From assembly GCF_040712315.1 (NCBI RefSeq), contig NC_134013.1:57804501-57868500 (forward strand): a stretch of DNA of 64,000 bases, written 5' to 3'. Of the stretch, positions 35,860 to 47,837 are shown piece by piece. This stretch comes from Castanea sativa (taxonomy: Eukaryota > Streptophyta > Magnoliopsida > Fagales > Fagaceae). Every line of letters starts with the position of its first letter. The first letter of the stretch is position 1. The translations under genes and the position numbers were made by a program. The notes under the pieces were generated by a model that was not told the origin of the DNA, ran no database searches, and saw nothing but the letters and a program-made list of their open reading frames with translations.

Positions 35860-37978
35860 TTATTTTTTGTTGTTGTGAATTTTAGTAATTTTTTTATTTA
35901 ATAATTTTTTTTTTTGTAAATTGTGTGACTGTGTTTTAATTGGGCCAATGGTAAAGATGGTAGGCTTATTTGGCATTTAATAAACACTTTATCAACGAAT
36001 AAGGTTAGAAAGGTTTAAATCGAAATACTATATAATAATAGGAATGTGGATCCAAATTTTCAAATTTTATAGGATAAAATTAAAATTACCTTAAATTTTA
36101 ATGGTGTAAATTGCAACTTAGTCTCTTCTTTTTGTTGTTGAGAATTTGTGTTCTTACTATGATCAAATGATTTTGAGATTTTTTGCAATAATGCGACAAA
36201 CACAACTATTTTAATAACAAATTTTATAATTATTAAAGTGGTTGACTATGAATGAAGGGAAGGCAATGGATTTATGAATGTCAATTGTGTCCATTACTTC
36301 TCACAATCAATTTCTTCAGTAATTGTAAAATCTATTAGGAGAAAAGTTGTGAACAAGTGCTTTATTATGAGGGCCCGCTATATAGAATTATAGATCGAAT
36401 TTATTCACGGACCTCTAGCTAATACCCCTCAAGTGGATGGATCGGATGGGTGTAAACGAACCTTATATGCACAAAGATATTTTTTTCTTTGTTTATTTTT
36501 AATGAACATAAAGATCTAATATATCTTTTTTTTTGGTTGATAAAGTAAAGATTTAATATATCAATCCTTCACAGAAAAAGCACTTATATTTTCCTATTGT
36601 AATGACTAGAGAAATCAATATTTTATACTTTCTCTTTCTGAAGCTTAAGAGTTAAGACCATAGATATGGTTGGGTGGGTAGGCAGGTCCAGTCGCACTTT
36701 TGCAGTACTCATCCAGTGGTGTGTTCACAAGAATAAGCAACATAAAAAGATGGGTTGAGTTGAATAATATCAAATTGGACCAATCATCCCATGCATCTTA
36801 GCACCCTTGGTGACCTTGTATATCATTATCATTATCTTGATATCATAGAGCTAAAGTGTTTTTAGCATGGGAACTGGGGATGTAAGAAAAACTGCAATTA
36901 AATACTCCTAAAAATCTTTTCAAAAGTTCCCTTTCCTTTTGGCCATAAGTTGTGATAGACAGAAGAGACTGTGGACTGTCGGGTTGTCTAACATCCCCTT
37001 AATACTTTCATGCCACTCATAAGCTAGATTCTTAAAGTCTTCTATTGGTAAATTTTAACTCTTAAAAAAAAAAAAAAAAAAAAAAACTCATTCAAATTCG
37101 GTTTTAGTACTTGAAGTTAAAAATCAATAAATCTATTTCATAAAACACGAATGTGCCTCGTCAGTATGTTCCTTGTCTATGTTGATAGACGAACTTGATG
37201 TTATGGACGAACTTGATTTCCTGTGAGAACAAAGAGAATAGAAGTAAAAGACACCGGGTTAGTGCCAGCCACGGACCCGATTTGATGCTTAAATTTGATA
37301 ATCTCTTTAGAAATCTATAGCATGTATTGTACAATACATGCTATAGCATGTGTATGATGTGTGTTGTTTACTTACTTGCTTTCTATGGCTTTGTATAGCC
37401 ATCCCATGGGTTTATTGCAAGGTCTATTGATCTTCCCAGAAAGTTGTGTCTGAACTGGGTGATTAATTCCAAGCGGCTCATTAAGTTGTCTACAACTGAC
37501 ATGAGGTGGACCATGAAGGTGCCAATTAATGGCTTTGTAACCGCTAACTAGAATGAGAGGGTAACGCTTTGCACAAATGAGAGAGTTAAGTCTAACTTGA
37601 ATGCACTTATGGTTGTCCAATTAATGGATGACCATTTTGATCACTACTCGTCACTATTCATTAAAAAGTTACAAGGTATAAAATGTAATTTTATTCTTTG
37701 ATCAAATTACCTCTAACAATGAAAATGATTCTTCGCCATCTCTGGGAGTACGAAACCGAGTGAGAGCTTGAGACTTCAATCGGCATTATTATTTTATTAT
37801 AAATGGGTTGGGGTTTATAAAGGGAGAACTAAAAAGGAAATCAAGCAATGAAGCTTAAGAAGAATTTGAGAGCGAAAACCTAAAGGAGTATGAACACGAT
37901 AATGCCACTGTTATATTTAACAAAAAACAAGTGAACAAGATATTTCTCTCTCTATTTGTGCATCCTCTTAAGTTTTGG
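35860..37978. other. Intergenic, no gene recognised
   Basis: AT-rich sequence with a poly-A run at 37064-37085. An 82-codon minus-strand frame (37372-37620) has no recognisable domain and no splice context, so I leave it uncalled. Confidence 0.5.
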
Positions 37979-37983
37979 AGGGG

Positions 37984-37997
37984 TGGGGGGGGGGGGG
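37984..37997. repeat. Homopolymer run of 14 G
   Basis: An uninterrupted G run flanked by further GGG groups (about 37979-38001), a strong candidate for G-quadruplex formation. Confidence 0.9.
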
Positions 37998-38001
37998 TGG
38001 G

Positions 38002-38980
38002 AACGAGCTCTAATCCTCCCTTTCACCTATCTTAGCAGTGGATTTTGTTTGTTTGTTTGTTTAAACCCCTTTAAAACAGATTGTTTACATCTAGTGAATT
38101 AGCCAAGTAGTTACTTAGGTTAATTATGAGATCTAGGTTTAACAATAGTCTATAATATCATGCATAGCAGAAAGGTAAAAGGCACAACAATATGATCACC
38201 TAGGGAAACCATTGAAATCAATAGTTTTAAGATAAAAACCTAGGGAAGATTTGACCTAACTATCCTCAAAGCAAACAAATCTACTAGAAAGAATTGAAGT
38301 TCAAAAGATTTAACTGTTAAACCTAATGCTACCTTTAGTAGAACTTACTAACATGACCACGTGCAGCTCCAACTCTACGGACTTTTTTCTCTTGGACTTG
38401 TTGAATACAAGCTCCCACGCTTATGAATTTATCTCACTCAAAGGTTTCAGATCACCAGTCGTTGTTGATTTTGTAGCAGTAACTTGATTCTACTAGCACT
38501 TGATTGTAAATCTCATTCCGGTAGAAACTTGTAGAGTTAGAAGGTTACAGAAACCTCTCAAATCCCACAGGAGTAACTCACAAGTCTTCCAAGAGTTTTC
38601 AGAACGTATGTAGCCTTGTTAATTAAGTAGAAACATCCATTTAATGCGAAGGTGACCTTTGCAAAATCCAAGCGTTAAATTTTCCTATTCGTTGGAATTA
38701 TTCTCATCATATAATAGGAGCTCCTTGACCATATTGCCTATGACATTGGAAATTCGAGATGAACTCGTCAGACAAGACACAAACCGTGAATACGTAATGA
38801 AATCTGAAGCCCCTGATTGGGCTCTTGGGCTTTCCCCTTATTAGTTCTAGTTGGGTTGTAACATAGCTCACTAGCTGGGCTTAACCCATTTATTACTATT
38901 TCCTTAGACCTAAGCATCGTGGGCCTTGTGTATGGGTTGATCTTCTCCACCCACACCATCTTTTCATGAAACACAAATTT
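38002..38980 (-). mobile_element. LTR-retrotransposon-derived sequence
   Basis: Complex non-coding sequence without open frames. Read on the minus strand it adjoins the gag-like fragment at 38985-39098. It has the look of a decayed LTR or internal region of the same insertion cluster, but I cannot define its termini. Confidence 0.35.
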
Positions 38981-38984
38981 TGAA

Positions 38985-40546
38985 GTCTTGAGTAAAGAGA
39001 GGATGGCCAACTTTAATAAGTTCATCAACAAGAGATTTTTCCATATGTAAAAAAAGTGCAATAGAGAGATCACTATGCATGTTTGAGACTGAAAGCTCAA
39101 ATAATGTGAAACATTATTGCTTGTTTAGACCCCTAATTTTAAACAAATGGCTTAGATTGCTTTTACCTTACTTAACTAAGTGCAATAAGAGTAAGTGTAA
39201 CGCAATAAGGTCTGAACTACTCTATAGCATATGCAAATACAATAAACAATAAATGTAAAGCATAAAGAGTAAGGGAAGAAAGATGCAAACACAAGATAAC
39301 ACCAAGAAGTGTTATTGAAGAGAAAACCAAAGTACTCGGCGAAAAACATCTTTGCAGTCTTCCAAGCCAAATCGATTCACTAGTGAATAAAGTTGGAGTA
39401 CACGGATATCAAGAAGACCCTTCAAACCTAATCTACCCAATGTACTTGAACACTCCAAGTTCTAACTATTAACGGACTTCACCGAGCCATGTCTTCACTA
39501 GTTATTCAGATCCCGCAATTAGCTCCAAATTGCATCCGTCAATAAATGGCTTCTTCCAATGCTTTCCACACACACCAAAACTTCTCTCCACACTCAGATT
39601 AGGTGAGGTAAATGTTTGAGTTAAGAACTTCTTAAGGATTTGTAATTGATGAAGTAGGAGTAGAGGAAAATTAGGAGAAATTAAGTAGATGATTGTACGT
39701 TTATAATCTCTAATTGTCAACTGTATTGCTAGAGTTTTCTCTCTGAAAGTCTCCTTACAATTTCGTGGATAATGTGAGCTTATATAGTGTGTGTACAGAA
39801 ATGAGGAAAGCACTCTTTAAAATCTTCCAAGTAAAGAGTTTCGCAAATCACTTGCAAGTTGGCCATGTCACGAAGTGACTCGCGAAATACAGCTTGGCAA
39901 AAGACTGTTCAGATACCAGCATATGCTTGTCACATGGCCTTTTGCAGGTTATTCACTCGCGAGCCAGTTGCGAGCAAGTCGCGAACTTCACTGTCTTTAC
40001 AATTCTTCACAAAACTCTTACACTCAACCCTTACATTAAATTCCACAAATATACAGGAAAATGATTAAACAAAATACAATTAAATTTGACACGAAATTAA
40101 AGCTAACAAAAACATAGTTGTAAATCATAACTTTACAGAGACTTAGAGTTGCATGTGAATATGAAAATTTTGGATGTTGGAAGCAGAAGCCATTGAGGAT
40201 TCAAGATTAGTCCAAATGTCCTGAGGGTTATTGAGACCAACAACAAGAGGTAGAGTCTCTTCCAAGATAGAAGAAATAATTAGAATTTGATCTTGGCTAG
40301 TCTAAGAGATGAAGGCATGATTTGGAGTTGAGACATTGTTAAAACATATCGTGGGAGGACAGAGGTTGGCCTTTGAGACATGGAATCGTTTGAGTTTTCC
40401 AATAAATGTAATTTTCGTTGGTAAGTTAGAGGGATAACAAATGGTGAGCATTTGACAAAGAAAGAACATATGTAGTTTGTGGAGAAGTATCAATTGGGTG
40501 GAGTGTGGAGGAAGATGAAGGAGGTTAAGAGAGAAGTTGGAAGCCA
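38985..40546 (-). pseudogene. Decayed Copia-type gag, interrupted by an LTR-like insertion
   Basis: Just downstream of a primer-binding site (40560-40572, minus strand) a frame starts at 40544 and runs about 80 codons with gag-like start MASNFSLNLL. In another frame at about 40300-40140 come DQILIISSILEETLPLVVGL and DIWTNLESSMASAS, which follow the Copia gag pattern (UBN2 type). The downstream gag motif KSLVDELIKVGHPL appears only at about 39010-39090, after the LTR-like block 39105-40071. Several stops and frameshifts mark it as dead. No protease, integrase or RT is recognisable. Confidence 0.55.
39105..40071 (-). mobile_element. Probable solo LTR inside the dead gag
   Basis: On the minus strand it starts TGTTTAATCATTTTCC at 40071 and ends near 39105 with a CA-type end. 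AAATA flanks both sides (40072-40076 and 39099-39103, with one extra base on the left). A TATA-like CTATATAAGC lies near 39780 in the expected promoter position. It contains Ser/Arg frames with no domain. The repeated TCGCGA/CTCGCGAG-type words at 39840-40000 fit LTR regulatory sequence. Confidence 0.5.
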
Positions 40547-40559
40547 TGAGGGTTGAGAT

Positions 40560-40572
40560 GGCTCTGATACCA
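40560..40572 (-). other. Retrotransposon primer-binding site
   Basis: Read on the minus strand this is TGGTATCAGAGCC, complementary to the 3' end of initiator methionine tRNA and typical of plant Copia elements. A gag-like start follows 16 bp later. Confidence 0.75.
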
Positions 40573-40910
40573 AATTAAAACACAAGCTGGTTTGGGTTAA
40601 TTGTTCAGTCACTCAATCTATTGAGTGTTTGATGTATTTTATTTACAGAGTACAAATGATATTATGATAAATATTACTAGAATTCATAAATGCGTAAGTC
40701 AAATACAAGAGATGAGATAATGTCAACACTGCTGCCAACTTATCTTGAAACAAATATGTGAAAATTCTATTAATAGAAATGAACAATTAATTATCAAATA
40801 ATTTAGAGTCGATAAGAAGTACAAGTATATTGAGATGTAGCTGCCTATAATATGGAGAAGGCTAACTTTTGCCCTCCCAAATTAGCAACTATGGTTAGAA
40901 ATGAATTAAA
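40573..40910 (-). mobile_element. Remnant of the 5' LTR preceding the Copia gag
   Basis: The sequence upstream (minus strand) of the primer-binding site should be the LTR. It includes a stretch near 40600-40640 (TGTACTCTGTAAATAAAATAC on that strand) typical of R-U5. The left boundary is uncertain; it may begin at TGTTGACA near 40725. The element lies directly downstream of the NAC stop codon. Confidence 0.4.
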
Positions 40911-40918
40911 AAAAAAAA

Positions 40919-43900
40919 TCAATCCCTAGGTATAATGTGGTTAGCCCACATGGTACAAAGAGCCAAAGAAACGGTGAGGAAAATCTCTATTCTCTTGAAA
41001 AAAGCACTAAAGCTATCCCCCCCTTCTGTGTTAGTCACCACTGAAACCTGTCCCCTCTTGTCATTGCACTTAATTCTGCCTGGCATTTTCTTGCTTTTCC
41101 CATTGTTTGAGCAACCTTCTTCTTTCACACTGTCAGTTGAGCTAAAGCCATCCATCAATTTCTCTTCTTCCATATGCTCCCCAAGATATATGTGCACCAA
41201 AAGAAGTGTGACCACACACATGATTGCACATGGATTCACTGCTTTGGTGAATGCCACAAACTTCCCCCTTGCGAATGCCTTGAACTTTCTAAGGAAGGAA
41301 GCTCTATTCTCAGCTGTAATTTGTGCATCTTCTTTCTCTATTGAGAAGCCACTCATCAGCACGGGGTTTAGGTGGACCTTAACTGTCTGTGAAGGCACTA
41401 TTTGATGAAAGAATGTCTCGGCTACCTGGCGAGTTGAAATGAACATTCCATGATTAACTTTAACTTCCTCGATGACCTCGAAGCTTGGAGAGCTTGAATA
41501 ATCTTCCAAGTTTCCATCATCAAGAAAGTTCTCATTTGGCTCATCGATGAATCCAAGTTGGAAGTTATTCATCTCTGAATCATTGAATTCCTTACAGCTT
41601 TGGTCATTTCCACTTTCTCCTGCAATTAAACGCTTGTTAATGTAATAAAGGAAAATGAAGTGGTCAGAATATAGAAAAGAAAGAAAAGAAGCAACTGCCA
41701 TTAAAATACCTTGGAACTCATGCTCTTCTCTTCTTGGAAAGTTTGATATATCTTCTATTGGAACGATCTTGTGTTCTTCAATAAAACTCTGTCCATTGAG
41801 TATTTAAAAAAAAAAAAAAAAACTATATTCGTAAGGACTTCTATATTAAGCACCTTCATGGAAATGGTCGTGGTAAAGAACTAATAGATGTGCTTTATGC
41901 GATGCAACTAGGGTTCACAATGATATTGGTTCCTAGTGCAAAGGCAGTTTCTATTATGGTTCCTTACTTGTGTGCCTTTCCATAGTCGGCATAATTTGAC
42001 TAGTCATCATTTTGAGTTGATGGTTATACTTTGTGTGTTGTTAATGACACTATATATTATACTATATAAATCTTATAAACTATAAATAACTAATTACCCA
42101 AAAAACAAATAAAGAAAATAAATATTTATTAAATGGCATCAATCACATTTATTATTAAGCCAGTTTATAAGTATTTTGTAATGACAATGTTATAGAAGCT
42201 TTAACATTTTCCTTTTATTTTTCCTAACATGTTTATCAAGTACTTATAATTTAAAAAAAAAAAAAAGAAAACAAAACTAATGACAAGCTACAATCCACCA
42301 TATCTATCAAATAAAATAAAGGTACCTTCTCTAGATCTTTGTCTGACATTCCCACCCATCTTAAGTTCTCTGTCATCCTCTCTGTCTTAAAATCTTCATC
42401 AAGATCTCCAATCTGTATTGACCTTGTATTTGGATCTTCCCAGGGTTTGTCTATATATCTCTCAGCACTCACATCATTAACTTGATTGTAAGTATCTCTG
42501 CCAACCATAAAGGAAAAATCATCATCCGGGGCAGAACTTCCACCCCATGTCCCCGGAAAGTTATTTTGATTTATCAGTTCCTGAGAAGCTTGAGCAACTG
42601 AAAGAATTTCCTGCAAAATATCAGTTTCACTTGCACTTTCGCATATGGGTGTTAATTGTGACACTTTAAAGTCAGTGAATCCAACTTGAGGGAAGTCCTC
42701 CACCGCCAATGAAGGAAGGGAGAACCGATGCTGCAACCTCGCACACTCTAACGTTATATCCACCTGCAAAGGCGTAAGAAAATAGTATGATCAGGAGAGC
42801 ATTTGGATGTAACTTTTTTGCTGAAAATTCATTTGCTTATTCACCGAAGGTTGGTTAAAGAATAGTTAAACCTAGAAAATGAAAGGCTTTAAAAAGCAGT
42901 ACGTAACCAAATATGTTAAAATGCTTTAAACACAACATATGTTGATTAAAAAGTCTTATATTAGAAAATTTTACCTTAGATGGAGGGTATGAAACGTTTC
43001 CATAATTTGGATATGGTGTAGGTGTGAAATTAAATGCATCTTCTGATAAGAACTGCATCCATTTCCCATCTCTAGTTCCACTGATATCATGTGACGATCC
43101 AGCTACCATGTTGGGCGAGCATGAATTATCATATGGCATTCGATAATCCGTGCTCTCCAAGTCTTCACATCTTCCTTCAGAATACAGTTCAACGCTAGAT
43201 GAATGGTCACTAGTTAGTTGATAATTGGTAGTAGGGATAGCATAATGCTCTCCTATTTTTGGACCAGTTGCACTCTTCTTGAACACACGACAAAGCGCAT
43301 ATGCATCCTGTAAATATTAATTTACAAATTAATATGTAATTGGTCATCAAGTGGGATGAGAATTATACAAAAATCAAATGATTTTGAGGGCATATGAATG
43401 AGAAAATAAGAAAACAGGTTAACGTACCTGCAAGCCTGAAGGAATTTCACATTCTCTCTCGTCTAGACGATATTCATGCATAACCCAATCTGTTCGAGCA
43501 CCGTGAGGTGCTCTCCCTCGATAGTAAACTAGGGTTTTCTTCATGCCCACGGCACGCGTCTGAGAGTTCACTTTTCGATCCTTCCCGGTGGCCTTCCAAT
43601 ATCCAGCTTTAGTTGCACGATTAGTCCTTGATCCATTCGGGTACTTCCGATCCCGTGGACTAAAGAAATACCACTCCAGGTCTTTGCTAGGCAATAATGA
43701 TTTTCCTGTAATGTTGAGGTTCGTTAAATTTACAATGCCATAGAACTTGCAGTGACCGTGTGTGACTCCAAAGAGAGAGTACTTCGTTTTTAGGAGCAAC
43801 CATAATGAAAGCCATTAAGCACAAGCCTTTGGTTTTTTCATGTTGTTTAAAAAGTTGAACAATGAAAATGCGACAGAAGTATCTTTCTGTTAACTTAAAA

Positions 43901-45224
43901 CTCAAAACATTTACAAATTCTGCATGCTTCAACAGGAATAATTATTATAGCATTCAACATATTACTAGGATTCATTTCTTAGATATGAACTTGGTGAGAA
44001 CTTTAGATATAAGAAAATCATAGGGCTTCTGTGAACTAGAATCTGTAATAATTAATATGTTTATATACCCTTGGGAGTTGGGAATTAGTCTTTTAGCTCA
44101 TGTTAGTCAAAATATATGTATTTAAAATATTGAAATTTAAAGCTAACTCATTATCTCGAAGACAATGCAATGCTTTTACTTTTTCCATATTGTCTTTTGA
44201 CTTGGGTCACCCGAGTTTTCTCACTGCAAGTCTTCATGTAAACAACAAAAAATCTAGAAAGGAGGGACCATGCCTTAGCGTCCCAAGTACAATTCCTTTT
44301 TCCAGTGAAGACAAAAAACCAAGGTGGAATGAGCTATATTTTATGTTAAAGTTAAGATATTTGACTAGTATATAAAGCATGTTCAATGAGTTTAAGTAAT
44401 TTTCATAAATAGAAAAATGGAAAAAGAAGCTAAATCGTGTCTAAAGCAATGGTTAGGTTCAATATGGGTGTGGTCACCTTTTGAAAAAGGTTTCATGATG
44501 AGCTCTTTCGGCCTTATCTTAGTCAAATTTCTAATGAACTAGATACGCACTTAGAGAAAAAAATGACCCTGATTATATATTATTCTCCAAAATCTTATTA
44601 TAATTTCAGTGGTAGGTCATTTAGTAATGATTTGTAGTGCAAAAGCCAAGGAAAGTTTTTCATATGCTTTATGCAGTAAGGTAGGAAGAAGATCCAACAG
44701 AGAGAGAAAGCAGCTAAGAATTATCATGCAAACCCTATTTAAGAAAAAGGTTTTTTTTTTAAAATTTTTTTTTATCACACATATATGCAATTAATTAACT
44801 TCATAATTCGACAACTTTTCAAGAAGCAAACAATATTCCTTGATTTTTCTTTTACCAACCGCTTATTCTTTTCCTTCCCCATTTATCATTGGTATCAAGC
44901 AATATTGTGGATGGCATGTAAACCAAGTAAATGGCTCAATGAACAGGTTCATAATAATAATGCAAAAAAAGTTTTCGTTTATTATTTAAAATGAAATAAA
45001 AATATACAAAAAATTAAAAATAGAATAAGAAAACAAAAAAGAGGAACACTGGGAAAAAGGGATATACCTGGTAAGTCCCAGGGTTCACATTTGTATAGAT
45101 CAACCTCAGGGATGATCTCCAAATCAATCTTACGGCCATTGATCTTTCTTTTGAGATAGTATGCGACGAGTTCCTCATCAGTAGGGTGGAAGCGGAAACC
45201 AGGAGGCAATGAAACAGGAGCCAT
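40919..45224 (-). CDS. NAC transcription factor with C-terminal membrane segments
   Basis: Six exons on the minus strand: 45224-45068, 43705-43428, 43307-42975, 42763-42326, 41788-41710, 41619-40919, all GT-AG and in frame, giving 661 aa. The NAC DNA-binding domain covers about 5-157: [47 protein letters not shown] and [11 protein letters not shown]. The N-terminus is closest to the ANAC028/NAC045/NAC086 group as I remember it. The acidic activation region (about 200-500) holds the conserved [17 protein letters not shown]. Hydrophobic stretches at about 557-574 and 639-654 suggest membrane anchoring, so release by proteolysis or alternative splicing could control nuclear entry, as in NTL-type NACs. 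Intron 5 is 90 nt and open in frame (see findings). The Copia remnant begins right after the stop. Confidence 0.92.
41620..41709 (-). other. Exitron-like 90-nt intron of the NAC gene
   Basis: It has GT and AG ends, its length is a multiple of three, and it has no stop in the reading frame. Retention would insert 30 residues rich in Phe, Leu, Ile and Tyr between HEFQ and ESGND, enough for an additional membrane-spanning stretch. Confidence 0.7.
42115..42215. mobile_element. Half of a MITE in NAC intron 4
   Basis: The ATCAATCACATT...AAGCCAGTTTATAAGTATTTTGTAATGACAA segment, ending in TTTAACATTTTCC, resembles the right half of the MITE-like copy in sucrose synthase intron 13. Confidence 0.4.
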
Positions 45225-45559
45225 ATTATATATGATCACCTTCTTAAATATTGGAACTTCTTCTTGTCCTTCTTTAACAAAAATGAAAGAAACTAATGAC
45301 CAGCCTCTCGTATTCAAAAAAAACAATATGGAGACCAGCCCTTTGAATTCAAACAACTGTACAACAATTAACACTGTACAACAACAAAACACAACAAAAC
45401 CCTGAAGCAGTTAGTAAACACATTAGATAAAAACCATGCATATTATTGTAACAAACATGCATACGTAGAGATAGATAGAGAGATAGACCTTAGACAGAAG
45501 AAGATCCAAAAGAGAGAGAAGGAGACGGAGAGGAGAGAGTTGATGAGGAAAATAAAAAG

Positions 45560-45560
<1 letters not shown>

Positions 45561-45592
<32 letters not shown>
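45561..45592. repeat. (GA)n microsatellite in the NAC 5' region
   Basis: About 32 bp of GA (CT on the NAC strand), 340 bp upstream of the start codon. It may lie in the 5' UTR or core promoter, where plants often carry CT tracts. Confidence 0.95.
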
Positions 45593-45594
<2 letters not shown>

Positions 45595-45757
45595 GGAATG
45601 TGGGAGTTGCTTGGGGTTTTGATAAGAGAAAAAGACAAAAAGAAAGAGAGAAGCAAAAGAAATGGGAGGCTGCCGCCACCTTTAACTTTTCATTTGTTTT
45701 TTCACAAATCAAACAATGATTCTTGTTATCTTTCTTTTGAAGCTACCATTTTAGCAA

Positions 45758-45761
<4 letters not shown>

Positions 45762-45799
<38 letters not shown>
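45762..45799. repeat. (CT)n microsatellite
   Basis: About 38 bp of CT on the plus strand, forming with the GA tract at 45561 an inverted pair of microsatellites 170 bp apart. Confidence 0.95.
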
Positions 45800-45801
<2 letters not shown>

Positions 45802-45846
45802 CGATTATCCCATACTTCGTTCTTGTCCTTTCTAGGAATCAGTGGT

Positions 45847-45854
45847 CCACGTGG
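45847..45854. promoter_or_regulatory. G-box upstream of the NAC gene
   Basis: CCACGTGG is a perfect palindromic G-box/ABRE core about 620 bp upstream of the NAC start codon. Its role is inferred from position. Confidence 0.45.
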
Positions 45855-46309
45855 CAACATATGATTGGATGCATTACCGGCCTTTTCCATATGATTAATG
45901 AGAAACTGTGGAAAACGAATTTCGGCGGCATTCGAACTGAAGAATGTCATGTTCACATGCTCATTTAATCAATCTTCTGTTGTCAGTACTACGTTTAGTA
46001 CAAACAATATTACTAAACAAGCAACAAGGGTTAGCAAAACCTCTTATATACGAATTACAGGAGCCAATAGGCTTAATTATGACTGAAAAAGGAAACCTAG
46101 AATAAAAATCCTTACAAGGAATACTGCTATGGATGTGCATTCAGATTGAAAACCGATTGGTCTTACCAATGCAACCTAAACGGACAAGCTTAATTAGGCT
46201 TTCTCATGTTTGGGTTAGTTTGGTTTGATTTCATAAATTGAAGGGATGGATTTAGTTTTAGCTTGGGATTTTTCACAACCTGAAAAAAGAAAACCATTTT
46301 GATATTAAC

Positions 46310-46311
<2 letters not shown>

Positions 46312-46362
<51 letters not shown>
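46312..46362. repeat. (TA)n microsatellite
   Basis: About 50 bp of uninterrupted TA. Confidence 0.97.
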
Positions 46363-46365
<3 letters not shown>

Positions 46366-46432
46366 ATTAGGAAATATTTTTCAAGGTGAAGTCCATGAAA
46401 CATAATGCATTTCAAATACTGAAGAATTTATC

Positions 46433-47480
46433 ATCGCACACCCTTGATGCGATGGTCACTTCACAAATATAAATACTTGTGGTGTGGGGGAGTAAGGCAA
46501 GGCCGGCCTAAGGCCTAGGCAACTTTGGCCTAGGCCTAGGCAACTTTGGCCTAGGCCTAAGGCCCCACAACCAAAAAAAAAAAAAATTCCCTATTGAAAA
46601 AAGGCCCCATCCCCTTCTGTAAAGGCTCAAAATTTTATAAAAATATAATATTTTTTAAATAATTGGTACTTTTTTTTTAAGAGTGATGTTAAAGATATCA
46701 CAAAATTTACTATAGGTTTAAGTTTAACTAACATGTCACCAATCACATAAAAAAGTAATTCAAACACAAATAAATTAAGTTGTTAAAATTTATCAATTAC
46801 AATTATTATCACATTATATTATGAACATTTTGTAGTATCTTTAGTATATATTTTTTTTCATTTCTAACAAGGCTTCCAAAATAGGAGACCAATAGAAATT
46901 TAAATCAATTGAAACCCTAAAATATTTCAAAATAAAATGCTGCAAATGTGATAGATCATCAATGATAACTAATCTCCTCTAATAGTTTGAGATCTTAATT
47001 TTTGTAAACTAATCTCCTACAAAGCCACACACCAAATAATATCTATCTATCTCTTTCTCTTAAAAAAAATATATAAAATTTAAATTTAAATTACAACTGT
47101 ACTTAACTATGCATAGTTATATATTCAAGTTAAAGTAAGTTTCTTTTTTAAAAAAAATATTTTTTTTAGTTCTTTTTATTTAAATTTATGGTTAAATTAT
47201 GATATTCAATTGTCTATATGAAATTAACCTTAGTTTAATTAGTATTATTCATCGAAATCTGTATTTGCATCAAATTAGTCTTAATTTAATTAGTATTATA
47301 TAAATTTATTTAATTAATGTTTACATATAAAAATGCCTCATATAAAATTTTCACCTTAGGTCCCAAATTTTGTTGGGTCAGCCTTAGAGTAAAGGTCGGA
47401 GTTCAAATTTTCAGGAAGGAACTTCATACACATATACTAGAGTAAAATTTCTATCTTATATAAAAAAATAAAAAATAAAA
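46433..47480 (+). mobile_element. tRNA-derived SINE split by a transposon
   Basis: The head CACACCCTTGATGCGATGG with the A-box region (46433-46497) and the tail with a B-box-like GGAGTTCAAATTTTC, then CTTCATACACATATACTAG and an A-rich end (47395-47480), match the two halves of the intact SINE at 55628-55787. The gap is filled exactly by a TIR element at about 46498-47386. Confidence 0.65.
46498..47386. mobile_element. TIR element nested in the SINE
   Basis: Flanked by GAGTAAGG (46490-46497) and GAGTAAAG (47387-47394), a likely 8-bp duplication. Its termini AAGGCCGGCCTAA and, inverted, AAGGCTGACCCAA are related. The left end holds short repeats of CTAGGCAACTTTGGC. The interior is AT-rich and includes a MITE-like stretch at about 46680-46855. 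No transposase; superfamily uncertain (hAT by duplication length). Confidence 0.5.
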
Positions 47481-47483
47481 TAC

Positions 47484-47837
47484 TGAAGGATTTTGAGAAC
47501 TACGACATACTAAGAGGATTGTGGTGTAGTGACTAACAACGTGGATACTACATATATAGGAGATGTTTGAGCGAGTAACAATGAAATAGATCATTTAAAC
47601 TTCCAGATTAGCTGTCTGTAGAGAGTAGCATAAGGAATAGATTCACCATCATTAGTATTCAGACAACTATTGTACTCGACGAAGAACTTCTTCCTTATGC
47701 TAATCTTTACAAATAGCTAGTCAGGAGAGTTTACCATTTCACTACCACTTGCCCAAACATTTTCTATGTGATCCATATTTTTAGTCAATTTATGATTGCA
47801 CCACAATCCTCAACCTTTGTTCTCAAAATCCTTTGAT
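47484..47837. mobile_element. MITE with imperfect long inverted ends
   Basis: GAAGGATTTTGAGAAC ... GAGGATTGTGGTG (47485-47528) is mirrored by CACCACAATCCTC ... GTTCTCAAAATCCTTT (47800-47834). About 354 bp and non-coding. No convincing target duplication found. Confidence 0.6.

Noticed and set aside
37372..37620. Minus-strand 82-codon frame
   Set aside because: No domain and no supporting splice sites. The region looks like decayed repeat DNA.
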